A stretch of DNA of 64,000 nt from NCBI GenBank assembly GCA_023362775.1, contig JALMGJ010000003.1:183245725-183309724 (forward strand), in the 5' to 3' direction. This DNA comes from Charina bottae. Its lineage: Eukaryota; Chordata; Lepidosauria; Squamata; Charinaidae. Each line of letters starts with the position of its first letter. The first letter of the stretch is position 1. Under the pieces are notes generated by a model. It did no database searches and was not told the origin of the DNA. It saw only the letters and a list, made by a program, of their open reading frames with translations. The position numbers were made by a program, and so were the translations under genes. Below are positions 1 through 12,705 of this stretch, piece by piece.

Positions 1-1700
1 AATGGAAATATAACTAAGGTCTTAAATTAAAATTTCACTGGCAAGGATAGAACAAAAAGCATATACATGTAGCTTTTTTCTGGGGCTGATAAACCATGGT
101 TTATAAGTTGAGGATAACAATAACAATTGGGCAAGGAGCTTGATTTCACTTTCAGATAATGTATTCATGACATTTCTAGTATTATAAGCACAGTAATTAA
201 ACAACCATTGCATTTCTAATAATTAAACCACAATTTTATTCCCACTGATGATAGTTAAGAGTTGGATCCAGATCCTAGATGAAGAGAGTATATTGGCAAA
301 GTCCTGTGTATATGGAAGCAAATCCTTGTACACATTTTTCATTAGGGTAATTTTGCTAATAGTGTGACTGTTGGAATCCTTGACAGTTTGCAACAAGTTT
401 ATGGATTCAGGATATCATGTCAGTGATAAATAGGGTCTTTTACCCAAAGATTCTTCAGCCAAATAAACATAAAGTGAAGATTCTGAGTTAGGGTAATGAG
501 TTTTCAGTGCCTTGTCGCTGGAAGCAAAGATTAAAGCTCCTTTATTTGAAGATTATTTCATCTTTTTAACATATAAATGGTCAGCTTTGTCTATTTCCTG
601 ATCATATGATAGTAAAAATAAAACACATAACTATACAGAAATATGAGACACAGATTAAACAAGGGATGAGAGTATATACTACCATGTATATAATACAATG
701 AAATCTTTATAGTAAGTTATTTTCATTGATTGAGTTTCCACAGTAACTGGGTCAAAAATTTTGCACAATGATCAGGATCTTGCATATGGAATTCTTGTTC
801 TTGCTGCAAGGTGGGGGAGAACCTGACACCACCCACCCCACCTTGTTTACAAAAAACAGTTACTGCTTTCTAAAGGCTTTTTTTTAGGTGTATAACTTTT
901 AGAAAAGCAAAAATCCAGAAACTTTTTCATACTATGAGAAGCTACAAGGGCCATCTCCACTTGCATTTAATCATGTAACAAACATGACCTGCCAACATAT
1001 TTTTTAATGCCATCCCCATGACATTGCTTTCATCTGTCCTCAACTCATGAGAGAGACAGGCTAGCAGTACCAATTTTAAAGCAATATATTTTTATTTATT
1101 CTGCACCAATCAAGGGCAGTCACAAATGCAAAAAATCTGTTAGGCTTAGTTTGGTGACAGTCAGATGACTGTACTGACTTGAGAGAACGGCGGTAGATGC
1201 AGGATAGGAATCAGCAGTGGGGTCTGCTAATTGTAGATTGATTTACTTTGAGTAGAGAGCACTTCAGCTCAGCAGTGGAGAAAGATCTATAGCCTTGTTA
1301 GGAGAAAAGGCTGTGTTTTGTGTGTGTATGTGTGTAATTGAGGGGTGAGTTGCAAAAGTAGTTTAATTAAAATAGATGTTAAACTAGATGATGTCAAAAT
1401 TGCATGCAAAGTAGGTCAGTGGAATTGAACTCAGCATGGGGAAAACTCTGAATATCTCCTTGCCTCTCTAATCATGCTGCACGCATCATTGAACAGGCAG
1501 TCCTCATGGTCTCCTATGAGACTTTGGAAGATCTTCCTCCCATGGTGTTTATGACTTTGTACTGTGCCCAAGCCTCTGTTACACTGTAGGTTCCACCTTA
1601 TATGGAAGAATTCATATGTAGAGGAATGGTGCTTGCTGGAACTTGTGGATAATCACTCTTTAATGGTGCCTCTTTAATGATGATATTGCACAGCAGAATT
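1..1700. other. LDLRAD4 intron (upstream part)
   Basis: AT-rich sequence without a convincing exon. There is a short TG-rich tract near 1316-1336. Short ORFs here have no recognisable content. The stretch is assigned to an LDLRAD4 intron because the next features downstream are LDLRAD4 exons. Confidence 0.6.
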
Positions 1701-1729
1701 TCCTATCCAATAAGATCCGGAAGGGAGGG

Positions 1730-2260
1730 ATCCCTGTTCTAAAGTAGTCTTACCATCAGGGGCCATTTTTCCCCCTTCTGTGAAACAGCATTCCCACAGG
1801 GATTAGATCAGTACCATTTAGGAAAGCCATTGAGACCTGGCTATTCTAGAAGGCATTTAGGGACTGGCTTGAAAGATGAAATGCCCCCCCCACACCTTAT
1901 CTTATTCCTCCGTGTGGTATGATTAAATTATGTTATGCTTTCTATTTTGTTACTCTGTTTTTTAAAATCTGTTTACTGAATTGGAATGTACAGTGCCTAG
2001 AGCAGTGCTTTCCAAAGTCCCGCCGTTGGCGACACACCAACGGCAGCAGCGTGGCGGCCTTGCGTTTCACGCTAAAAACCAGAAGCGTTGATGGTGCGCT
2101 GTTGCCGCCGCCACAGGGGCGGCAGCGACGCGCCATCAGCACTTCAGGTTTTGTCGCGATACACTAATGTGTCGCGACACACAGTTTGGAAAGCTATGGC
2201 CTAGAGTCAGTTGCAGCTGAATTATCTTCTGAGCCTGAGTAAGAAATAAAAATAAAGCAT
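1730..2260 (+). mobile_element. Old CR1/L3-like LINE 3' end, split by a hAT element
   Basis: The segment around 1820-1860 can be read as degraded codons similar to the end of the LINE reverse-transcriptase ORF at 20.6-23.6 kb (compare AFRKALKTWL there). It is followed by an AT-rich tail. The short hAT element at 2003-2198 sits inside this tail, so the LINE is older than the hAT insertion. The family assignment is by resemblance only. Confidence 0.5.
2003..2198. mobile_element. Short non-autonomous hAT element, copy A
   Basis: A 196-bp element with terminal inverted repeats (CAGTGCTTTCCAAAG at the left; the right end reads CATAGCTTTCCAAACTG on the minus strand). It is flanked by perfect 8-bp target duplications GCCTAGAG at 1995-2002 and 2199-2206. 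The interior is GC-rich, CpG-rich and partly palindromic, with repeated GTGTCGCGACACA-type blocks. It belongs to the same family as the copies at 24090, 42279 and 57561. It encodes no transposase. Confidence 0.9.
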
Positions 2261-2457
2261 GTAGATTGACCATGGGAGGCCTTAGTTCAAAACACACTCA
2301 CCACAGAATCAGCCCCGAGTTATTGTGATATAAAGTTTAAAAAAGTCTAAAATATGTATGCTTGAGTAGAAATTATACACTAATGTTGAAGTAAAACAGG
2401 TCAGTGCTATGTAGCACTTAAATGCTGAAGCTATCTTTTTTTTCCTCTGTGTCCTAG

Positions 2458-2511
2458 GAAGGGTGTCTGTGGCCTTCTGACAGCTCATCTTCTCGACAGG
2501 GACCTTCAGAG
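2458..2511 (+). CDS. LDLRAD4: LDLRAD4 penultimate coding exon
   Basis: A 54-bp exon of exactly 18 codons, beginning EGCLWPSD and ending RQGPSE, bounded by a pyrimidine-rich CCTAG acceptor and a GTAAG donor. It is phase 0 at both ends and joins in frame to the large exon at 3108. The residues match the cytoplasmic region of LDLRAD4 (C18orf1) just before its conserved [11 protein letters not shown] block. Earlier exons (LDL-receptor class A domain, transmembrane segment) lie upstream of the window. The exon is short and was found through its splice sites and its fit to the next exon. The identity follows from the neighbouring exon, and alternative splicing cannot be judged here. Confidence 0.88.
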
Positions 2512-2847
2512 GTAAGCCTCAGAAGGAGCATCAGTGGTTCATTCCTAATTTGAAATTTCAATTATCTTGTTTCTTAATGTGGGTGGGGGGAGAGGCAAAT
2601 GTGGTATGGAAGTTGCATGTGGCATTGTGACAATTATGTTGCAGCTCTTGACTTCAAGAATATGGATATCAGAATTAAAAAGTATCATTAAAGGAAAAGA
2701 AAGTTGATTGCTGCTGTTGCACATTTACCTGCGCTTCAGTTTCCCTGTGATACTGCACTGACAAATGCTACAGAAAGTACATGGAAGATTTCATAGGAAT
2801 ATGCTTTCTTATGGAATTGTTCTGATTTTAGATAATGGCTTGCTTTA

Positions 2848-2877
2848 TTTACTTACTTACTTACTTACTTACTTACT
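2848..2877. repeat. TTAC tetranucleotide microsatellite
   Basis: About seven uninterrupted copies of a 4-bp unit (ACTT/TTAC) in the last visible LDLRAD4 intron. It directly adjoins the dispersed repeat at 2877-2948, of which it may be the simple-sequence end. Confidence 0.9.
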
Positions 2878-2948
2878 ATCCCGCCTTTATTATTTTTATA
2901 AATACTGTAGCTCAAGGCGGCTAACATACCTAATACTCCTTCCTCCTA
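2877..2948. repeat. Short dispersed repeat shared with 47445-47518
   Basis: The segment from TATCCCGCC to CATACCTAATACTCC closely matches a second copy at 47445-47518 near the FAM210A/RNMT promoter. It resembles the non-tRNA end of a squamate SINE or a LINE tail; which one is not certain. Confidence 0.55.
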
Positions 2949-3107
2949 AAGCAGTATGTTAAGGCCTCTTAAGGAATCTTTTCCCCCCCCCCCCAAAATT
3001 GTTTTAAGATCAAGTTGGGTTTGTGTGTGTATGTGTGCACACACTGAATGTTGCATGCATTTCTGAATTTGTTTAGGTTTGACTGTACTGATTAATTTGT
3101 ATTGCAG

Positions 3108-3650
3108 ATTATGTATGCCCCACGGTCCAGGGACAGATTTACTGCTCCATCCTTTGTGCAGAGAGAACATTTCAGTCGCTTCCAGCCAACTTATCCATAT
3201 GTGCAGCATGAGATTGACCTTCCTCCTACAATCTCTCTTTCTGATGGTGAAGAGCCTCCACCATATCAAGGGCCATGCACGCTGCAGCTTCGGGATCCAG
3301 AACAACAGATGGAACTCAATAGAGAATCCGTGAGGGCACCACCAAACAGGACTATATTTGACAGCGACTTGATAGATATTTCAGTATACAATGCGGGCCC
3401 TTGCCCACCAAGCAGCAATTCGGGAATAAGTGCAACCAATTATAGCAGTAATGGAAGGATGGAAGGACCACCCCCAACTTACAGTGAGGTCATGGGGCAT
3501 TATCCAGGTTCCTCTTTTTTCCATCACCAGCAAAGCAATGCGCCTTCTTCATCACAGAGGGGGAGCAGACTTCAATTTCAGCAGAACAATTCAGAGAGCA
3601 CAATAGTCCCTATTGAAAACAAAGACAGGAAACCAGGAAACTTTGTCTAG
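3108..3650 (+). CDS. LDLRAD4: LDLRAD4 last coding exon: cytoplasmic tail with PY and Smad-interaction motifs
   Basis: Encodes the last 180 residues of LDLRAD4 (C18orf1), a single-pass membrane adaptor related to PMEPA1. It lies on endosomal membranes, binds R-Smads and NEDD4-type ubiquitin ligases, and damps TGF-beta signalling. Visible here: the opening [11 protein letters not shown] block, a WW-binding PPPY at exon residues 50-53, the Smad-interaction motif PPNR at 78-81, and a second PY motif, PPTY, at 122-125. The reading frame enters through an ATTGCAG acceptor in phase 0 and ends at TAG. Both PY motifs and PPNR are intact, so the tail should be functional. The region after the second PY motif (serine/glutamine-rich, about 136-165) is the least familiar part. 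Family function is established knowledge; identity comes from the near-unbroken match to the remembered vertebrate protein. Confidence 0.96.
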   Translation: MMYAPRSRDRFTAPSFVQREHFSRFQPTYPYVQHEIDLPPTISLSDGEEPPPYQGPCTLQLRDPEQQMELNRESVRAPPNRTIFDSDLIDISVYNAGPCPPSSNSGISATNYSSNGRMEGPPPTYSEVMGHYPGSSFFHHQQSNAPSSSQRGSRLQFQQNNSESTIVPIENKDRKPGNFV

Positions 3651-4720
3651 TTTCTTTTTCCATGTGCACTTGAAGAGAGACGGGAGAATCAAACAGGAGC
3701 ATAATGGAAGCTTCTATGCCCCTGTGCACAACTTTGTTAAAAGTTTCATGTGACACAATTTAGTAAAACCAAACGTACAAAGCTGTTCTTTATTTCCGAT
3801 TCTTTTAAGGGGAATTGCATGAAAATTGTTTTGAAATAATTGCAACCTTCCATTCAGTTTGGCCACGAGCAGTGTTTTTTAAAAATATATTATTTTTTTA
3901 ATAATGTATTTGAATTATTTAATTTTAAGAAGTAACTTAGGCACAGAAACATGGCTTGATTGGCCTATTTTATAGTAAGTTAAAGGCTAAAAGAGAGTAA
4001 GGAAGGTTATTAGATAAATGGGGGCAAAATTGGCCAGTTTGCTTTCCCTCCCCTCTCCCAGAATATATAATTTCTTTTTTCCTGTCTCCACATTTATGTT
4101 GTGTGCCAAGTTTTTTTAAAAAAAACTAAATGAATACAAGGAGTTAATTTGTGTTGTGATACCAGTGTGTTAAATTTGCACTATCTTTAATGTTTTAAAT
4201 ATATGCGAGGGAACTGTTTCACATAAGGTTCTTCTAAACATTGTCTTTTCACCTGTGGAAAGATTATTACCCCTAGGACTTTGCCCAGGCCTCTATTGAT
4301 AATCACCATTTTGGGACAAATAGATTTAAATAGGTCTCTTATCATTTTACATAACTAAGAATAAATGATAAACGACATTTTAACATGTTACTGTTCGCAA
4401 TAATTTTGCATTCAAATAGGGTAACAGCAAATTGTTTTAGAAACTTATAGATGGAAGAAAACAAATGTGAAAATACAGAAGCACCTTCTTTAGGTGGTTT
4501 TAGCTATAAGCCATTTGTTTCACTAGAAGCAGATTAAAATGCCACATTTACTTTTTTTGTAATTACATCTATATCTTAACTGCTTGTCACCCTTTTTTTA
4601 CACAATTCAGTGTCAGCAGTACTTAAAGCTTTTGCAAATTTTTATCTTCAGTGTAGCCCGTAATATATTCAGTCATATAGCCTTACATCATACAATAAAT
4701 GATTTAAAAAGTACAACATG
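3651..4720 (+). other. LDLRAD4: LDLRAD4 3' UTR, probable proximal poly(A) site
   Basis: AT-rich, non-coding sequence directly after the LDLRAD4 stop codon. A canonical AATAAA lies at 4694-4699, followed by a T/G-rich stretch at about 4740-4775 that could serve as a downstream element. The true end is uncertain: LDLRAD4 transcripts in other vertebrates can have long 3' UTRs, so the UTR may extend several kilobases further. Confidence 0.5.
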
Positions 4721-7700
4721 GATTCTGCTGTTAAATTATAATTTTGTTGTGGTTTAATATTAATTTTTGTGTTTTACTTTCTAAAGATAGTGGATCTCTT
4801 TCTTCTCAGTCTGCATTTCTTAACTGATAATGCGAAAATAATTGATTGCAAAATGCTACTAGGAACTGTTTCAGAATATTAATCAGTTTTACAATTGGTT
4901 ATTGTCATCCTTCTGCATCAATCTGATTTTGTATCTATTGTGCAAGCAATCATATAATGTTTAGGATCCTCTTTTCTTAATTGAAATTGTCTCATCCTCT
5001 TGAATGCCACATTAGGACTGCTCCAATTTTTAGAATTGGACTTTAAAGCATTCTAGCAACTTTGATCTGTTGGGGAATCATAGGTTATTGGCTTTTATGC
5101 TTCATCTCTGTGTTTTAAGTAAATTGAGTTTTGAAGGAAATGGTTTTCAATTCAAAAGCACACCTAAAGCACAACAGGCACTTCAAATATGGTTAGTAAA
5201 TGAACTTTAAAAGAAAACAAGAAAATCTAGAGTCTTAATTCTGATATTCCGGGCAAAATTGCAATTGCACAGCAAATTTCCTTCAAAGTTTCCCTTTTCT
5301 ATGGTTTTATAGGCAAAATTTTCCTAACTGAAATAATCTGACAAGTGCACCAACTGCACTATAGTAATGTACTGTACTGATATCTTTGTTCTGTTTGCAG
5401 AAGTTTTTCTCTTTCTGGAGGACTTCTATAACCTGAAGTAAGTTAGACTGAAATCTGGAATCTGAACTGAGTTTCTGATCTATGCAGAGTTTTTATGCCA
5501 AAATAGCATGTGTGGTGGATGCGTGTTTTAGTTGCATCTGTGTCTGGATGCTTTCATGAGTCTTAACATGGCTCATGAACATGATGACTAGCTTGATGAA
5601 CACCCTTAAATAACCATTCTGTTCTAAAGATAGAATCCTGTTTTTGTAGTTGGCTAGAATCTGCTTGTGTACTGGTTAGGTAGCCATGATTTAGAAGCTG
5701 TTTTTCTGATCTATGTGATCTCTGCTGATTCACATATCTGTCATGTGATAACACTAAACAGTTTGTGATAATTATGCGAAACAGCCATTACAAGTTGGCA
5801 TCTTCAGAGTTCTCATTTTTGGTGAACACTGTTCCTTTCAATGGATGTTTTAATATTATTTGGTATTGCCCATTTAAAGATGTAAGACTGAAGTTCAGTG
5901 AATCTATTTTTGAAACCCTGATTTCCAAATGAAATTTCTCTGAACTAAAACTCAGAATGACATGGTCATATACATGACATATCTTAAATACAACTTGGAT
6001 TTAGCCGAGAGGGCAAAAGAGCTAAATGTGTTAATACAGTTTATAGCTATAAAATAATTTTCATTGTGTGAATGGATAAGTCAAACCTAGTTTTTTAATT
6101 TGGAAGTTGCCAGTCTTAACTGGAAACTATTGAATATGTAGATGGGAAGTGGGTGTAGTAATGAAACTGCTTGGAATTGAAATTTATGTACTATTTATTC
6201 AAAATGATGTTTCATAAAAAGTAATTTTATTTGATGTTAAACCGGATTTTAATTTAAGCACTGACTTGTTCAATTTTTAGATTATTACTAGAAAACTCCC
6301 TCAAGCTACTAAACTCTATTTCCTTTATTTTATTCAAATGTTTTATTATTTTGGTCCTGTTATTGCTGAAAGCTCTAGATAGCTCATGTATTAGGATTCA
6401 AAATGTGTTATAATGTGTAGGAACAGATGCTTACTTTAGAAATGAGCCTTTCCTTATGCAACCTCTTATATAATTCCTGGAGATTGCTTTAAATAATGCC
6501 ATCCGGGAACAGTGCCACAACAATCTCAGTAGGTTGATTGGATGGTTCTTTTATTCTTTCTTCCTTTCTGACTCTTCTTTGAATCTGGCACCTCTGTATA
6601 TTAAGAGGATTATCTTCTCTTACTGCTGTCATATTTGTATTTTCCAGAAATGCTGTTTGAAAGCTTTATCCCAAATTCATATGAGAGCAGTTTGCTTAGG
6701 AGTTAGGATGAGAATTACTGGGGAGCTTAGAAATATGTTAATTCTAGAGTGCTGCTTCAGACATTGTATCTCCAACAGATATTTAATATGGCAAATATTT
6801 TTAATGAGATAGGTTCATAGGAATGGAGTATTTGGGGGGTTTCAAATTTGAAATTATTTGTCCCTCTTTTAATGGTGAAAATGCTATAAGCTTAAACCTG
6901 AAACTGAGTCATTGCTTTGAGGATCCAGATGAAATGCCATGGAAGTATCAGTTGTAATGATAAGTCTGATGCAAGACATTTTCCTTCCTAAGGTGGAGCA
7001 TTAAATGGTACCCTCCCCAAGTCAATATTCATGCTACTAAAAGCTGATAAGTTACTTGTAGCCCCTGAAGCAGGAAATGCCACAAGGGTACTTTCCTGCA
7101 ACCTGGCAGTCAAAACATAGCAGTAATGTCCTTTTTATGACCCTTTCAGAATTGGTTGTCTGAGGTTATGACCTCAATCTGCCTAAGAATAGGTTGGCCT
7201 TGTCCAGTGGCTAGCATGCAAGCCACATATAGATAATAAAATGCTTGTAATAAAGTTAATTTCATGTTTTTCATTTTTTCAAGAAGGAGCAACTTCCTTT
7301 TATAGACCAACCAGCCTGTGAGAAAAAGACAAGCTGTCTATTCAAAACTCTATAAGTTAGTAATTTTTTTTGTACCTACACATGCAAGGCAGAATTAATC
7401 CCAACTTTTGAACAATGCAGTCCATGGATATTTTCTTTTGTTACCTAATTACAATTGTGTGCACCTCTGAACCACCTAAATATCAAATGTTATAAGTCAT
7501 GCATGCGTATGATACACATATACATGAACACCTTTTTTTTTTACTTAGGTCATATTTTAATTAGGATAGATGCTCTTGTTTAATCCAGGTATGATGGCTA
7601 TTCGTTTGTTTTCAGGTTAGAATGCAGTTAGACATTCTTAATAATTTTTTTTATCAGATAAAAAAAATCTTAGTATAACTTCTCTGTATTCAAAGAAGAG

Positions 7701-10700
7701 ACATGAGAATGCACAGGGATTAATAACAGAATTAACCTCAACACTCTCTTAATTAATGAAGTTTATTATTTCATCTGTTCTGAAATCCTTTGTTCCCTCA
7801 AGAAAATATTATGTAGGTTTATAGAGCATGTTTGGTTAGGAGCCCAGAAGTCTAGCTTTAACCTCAGAGTTCTTCACTTGCCAAAAAAGTTGCAAAGAAA
7901 TAAATGCCTTTAATCTAAATTTAAACCACACAACTAAAGCCCACCTCCGCCTCTTTTTCCCCCCTTTTTGCAATGGTGATTACTTGTAGTTACTTATTAC
8001 TTATTACTTTCTATGCAGAAATAAGTCCTGTGATTTGTTTTGATATAACTACGTACAGGCTTACAACTTTAATGTGATAAATTAAGCCTCATTAACTCAA
8101 TTCATCATCCCTGTGTGTACATTTCCAAGAATTAGCCGATGTGTGTGTTGTGTATGAAACATAGCAATGTGCATTACACCTTCAGCTTCTTATGAAGTAC
8201 TTATTTAATATCCTTTTGCTACACAGGTACAGATACATGATTCTTTCTCCTCATGCTTTATGTTCCATAACTTCATATACTTTGCACAGGTGCTCTCAGG
8301 ATCATAAGGTTGGGGAAGGAGGAAGATAAATGATTTTACATGTGAGGTTTAAGGTATTTGTGAAATAAGTTTGGTTAGTTTTCACTGGTCAAATTTACTG
8401 ATATTTCCAAAGGCATGTTGCATCTTTCTAAACTGGTGGGGGAGGTGGGTATTAAACTCAAGAAAAACAAATACAAATCTCAATTTCAGGTAATTTCAGT
8501 CTAAATCTCTGAGATAGTGATATTAAAGGGACAATTAAACAGACAATTTGTATTTATAAACTAACAAGGGAATTTGACCAAAATGTTTAAAACACTAATA
8601 ATATTGAAAACTACATTGTCATGAAGGCATGCTTGATTATACTTACACCCAAAGTTCTAGGCAGGAAACACAAGGTTGTGGTAGTGTTTGTTAAGATAAG
8701 TTAATGCTGATAGAGAAAGGAAATCAGCCTATTATTGATACTGAAAATGAGACAGAAATTATTCTGCTGCATATTTAAATGCATAAATAAATACTTAATG
8801 GGTTTATTTGACCGCATGGAAGACGAGATATTGCAATGGCAAATGACTTATAACCATTTCCAAGACTTACTGGAGATGGTTTTCTCTGTATGTAACAGAA
8901 TACAACAATTTTAACATATTGTTCTTTACATTAGTTTTCTAAAACAAAACTCTGTTGCAGTTATTTACATTGAAGCCTTGATAATATTGAAAAGTCAGCC
9001 TGCTAAGTTCTAAATATATAATAATAAATAATAATAGAGATAATATAAGAACTATGCCCTGACACCTTTATTTTTGAAAGAAGAGGCAATTTACCGTAAT
9101 TCCAAGAACATACATTTTCCATGACCCATTATCTCTAACATTCGTAATGTGAGGGTTTGAAATTTCTGTATAAGAACAGATACATTTCAATTCAGGAATA
9201 TGTTTGCAGCTAAAATAAAGGGCAAAACTTCACATGTTTCTTTAACTGTGTAACTTTTATTTAGCAGAGTTAGTCTAAATACACACATGCATGGATGGAT
9301 ATTTTGCAATATTACTTGGGGTGGGGAAGGAGAGACCTGAATTTGCAAGCTACTAAGGAATTGTGTTAATTCTGTGTTAATATAAATAGACAAAGGTGAG
9401 AAATTCTAAATAAATGACTTGGGGCCTAATATATTGTTTCTGAATTTGGAGTGGTACATAACCCACCTCTCCATACCGCCTCATATATGTAGCAGTCTCA
9501 TCCCAATAGGTATAATCTCTTGAGTTGTGAGATAATTCTGTATCAGTTATATTGGTTTTTTCCCAAATTGCTCTGTGGTTATATTGGGATTTTACTGCCA
9601 AGCCTCTAAATCCTGCCTGTTCAACATAAAACCCTGCATACTTTGCTCTATTTACTATTTTGTAAATTAGTAAACATATTATTCTTTATATGAAGATCTT
9701 GAAGAAGATATTACCCTGTTCATATTTCAATTCAGTGAACAAAACATGATGTAAACATTTTAGAAGTAAACTCCCTTGAAGCTTTATTATTTGGGGGGAG
9801 GCATTTTTCATTGCAAAAATAATGAATTATATATTATACTCTTCAACATTTTTTCAATTTTTTATTATTATTAATACTTTTTTAGAAGGATCATGTTTAG
9901 AATAGTACAATACTATCTCATTTTATAAACCTTCTGTACCAGGTGATGCAGAATGTGTTGCAATAGTCTGAGTTGTCTAGAATGCCCCAAGGCTTCACCT
10001 TGGGCGGGTGGGGGGAACGAGGGGTGGGGAGATCCCTCCTGCTTTGAGCCATTATAAAATTGGAGTACTTGCTATGTGAGTGCTCCAGTTACCCCTCCCC
10101 CTTTCCATACAACATTGGTCCTTGAGACCAATGTCTGTGAGGCATTCAGCTCCAAGGATTGAAGAATATTATTGGCAAGGGAGGAGAGGGGTGGTGGCAG
10201 CTTAGCACATGCCTTGGAAGGAGCAGGGGTCACAGGGAAGTGTAGATTTTCTGGGCTCTCAAGCTACAAGTCCTACTTTAACCACATTGTCTGTTGCTGG
10301 CAACAGCAGATCCCTGTTTTGAATGTTACTTGTTTTGTTCTAGCACTTCCTCACTCTCTGCTACATCTCACAAGAACTGAACAAGCTATATAGGTAGGGA
10401 CAATTATGTTCCCGTAAGTAATCTCAAATATAATTCATTATTTCTTTTATCTTGCTTTTTTCCTACTGATAGTAAAGAAGTTGCATTTCTGGCTTGGCTA
10501 AATAATGTGAATCTGTCCCATCTTTGGATCCTAATTGTAACCAGCACTGTGCTTCTTACCATCATCTCTTTCTTAATTCCATTCTCCATTCTTATTTCTA
10601 TTCAGCGCTGGTGAGTGCTGTTGTCAAAATACAGTTTCAGCCATTTGCTGAGTCCAATCTGGACAGCTCCATTCAACTATTCAGAAATTTTTGATATAGA

Positions 10701-12446
10701 AACTACCCATTTTCATGAGATTTTATAGGAAATATATCTATAGTTAAGTCCTGGACGGTCCTTGTGCTATCTAGAAGCAAATCAGTCACTACACCATTTC
10801 TTCTGTTTCTATGGCTAAATGTAATAGGTGGCATGAAGACTTGCAATGCTGATGCAGTATTACATTTGTTTGGTAGAAGCAATTGAATTTCTGTTTAAAA
10901 TAATAGGGGTGGGGAGGAGGGAAGATGAGGTGCATGGAAATTGCCCTGTAATATTCCTTTTAAACGTATGAAACCCTTATTCAATAATACTTGTGTCTAT
11001 AATTAAATGACCCACAAACTCTTTGTGGGGTAGCCAGATGTACTTGTTCCACAAGATGTTGCAGTAAAATCAATAGATTTTTAATATTTTGTTTATGTAA
11101 CTACATTTAATGCTTGGTCTATTCAAACATAGGCTTATAACATTCTCCTAGAGATGAGACATGGATTTAGTTAACAGTACAACCAGTTAAGAATGCCTTT
11201 TTATCCTTAAAGACTTGAGGAAATTCAGCTTTTCACTGCAGAAGTGTTGTTGAGAATGCATGAACTATTTCACCTGCAGTCAAATTCCCATTATTTCATC
11301 TTCAGCATATACATTCTCATCTACTTGGCTTCCATCAACTAACTTGTTTTCTTTGGTTAGTGTCAATATGGTTTTCTCATTTTCCAGGGACTCTTCATAT
11401 TGCAGCAGGTAGCAAAGCCTCCTGTTGAATTGTTTATAGCAGGTGTCTTTTGATTCAGGATCTTTTCTTTTCATAATTCAACCCATACATGCATGTAATC
11501 TTTACCTTCCTAGTTCAGTGTATAGATGTGAAAAGAATTTTGGTAAAATCAGTGTCCTTTAACTGATAAGGAAGGAAATCAGATTACTGTTACTTAAAAG
11601 AACCTCCTAATTTCATGACTGTCATTCTGAAATGATGTCTTTCCCTAGTACTTGAAAGGAGTATGGTCTATGTGCAATGTTGTATTGTTTGGACAGGAAG
11701 AATATAAAAATGCACTTCTTCTTCTGGATAGATTTGAGGGAAATCTGTGACATTTGGCTAGGATAAGCCATGACCCAAGTTCTGTATGAGAACCCTCTTC
11801 TAAAATTTGTAACACTATTGTTCCTCTATGTTTTCCTAAAGAGAAACAAGGCTCATTCATTAAATCATTGTTTGGCACACTACCAGTTTGACTTGAATGT
11901 GCGATGTCATAATGTACAGTGAGGTTTCAGTCTGGGAAATAAAGAAGCACCCACTACCTTCTGTAGATTTTCTTAATGTCACAAAGTTAAGTATTTTGCA
12001 TGACAAACTGTAAGACAGTAAGTAAGTTAATTTTGCTCCTTTCCATTTGTGAATTTGCCAGAATACACAGCTAATCCCTAAACAAAATACTACTCTGTTT
12101 TACAAGAGAAATTTCTCCATTCCCACCTTGTGTGAATTTCAACTTGACCAAATGCTATACAAATTGCACACTGAGTTGTGCTGCCAATATTCTGGAGACA
12201 TGACCTATGAAAACATCCTGAAGGTACCAGGTTTCCTGATCAGCTCCCTGAGTATCTAACGTCTGAAGAAAAAGCAGTCTCAGTAATGGCCTAGCATGTT
12301 TCGTCTCTGAGAAGCCTCTCAGGCTTTACTTCTGCTAAGCTCTGAGATATGCCAGTCTTAAGGGGATAGTGGATAGTTGGTTCAACGCCTTCTATGTATA
12401 CTAGTTTTACAGGTTAGTGGTTTACCTGCTTCTGACATTGCCTTCC
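4721..12446. other. Intergenic (or distal LDLRAD4 3' UTR), no gene seen
   Basis: AT-rich, low-CpG DNA with no convincing exon pair, no intact mobile element and only chance-length ORFs. The one segment worth noting is an open stretch with a hydrophobic C-terminus at about 10387-10614 (see findings). It may include distal 3' UTR of LDLRAD4 or regulatory DNA, but the sequence alone does not show this. Confidence 0.55.
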
Positions 12447-12454
12447 TGCTAAAT

Positions 12455-12697
12455 CGGGTGGGCAACGTCAGGCCCGCGGGTCATATAAGGCCTGCGGGGC
12501 TCCTGCCTGCAAACCCCGCCCCTTCCACGTGATTGGCTCCCGCCTATAAAACTCCGCCCCCCCAGTGCCTGTGATTGGCTCCCGCTCGCAAACTCTGGCC
12601 CCCGGTCCATGGAAATCCCAGAAACCCCCCACCCACCCCAGTCCCCGGTTATAAATATCCAAATGGCCCTTGGCAGAAAAAAGTTTCCCCACCCCTG
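12455..12697. mobile_element. hAT-like element with 8-bp duplication TGCTAAAT
   Basis: A 243-bp element. The left end reads CGGGTGGGCAACG and the right end is GTTTCCCCACCCCTG, giving terminal repeats of the GGGTGGG(C/G)AA(A/C) type. It is flanked by perfect 8-bp repeats TGCTAAAT at 12447-12454 and 12698-12705. The interior is GC-rich with several imperfect repeats of a GTGATTGGCTCCCGC block. It has no coding capacity and is a different subfamily from copy A. Confidence 0.85.
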
Positions 12698-12705
12698 TGC
12701 TAAAT

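Noticed and set aside
11280..11474. Minus-strand 64-codon ORF with protein-like composition (KRKDPESKDTC...)
   Set aside because: No family recognised, no splice partner or upstream exon found, and the length is within chance expectation for this composition.
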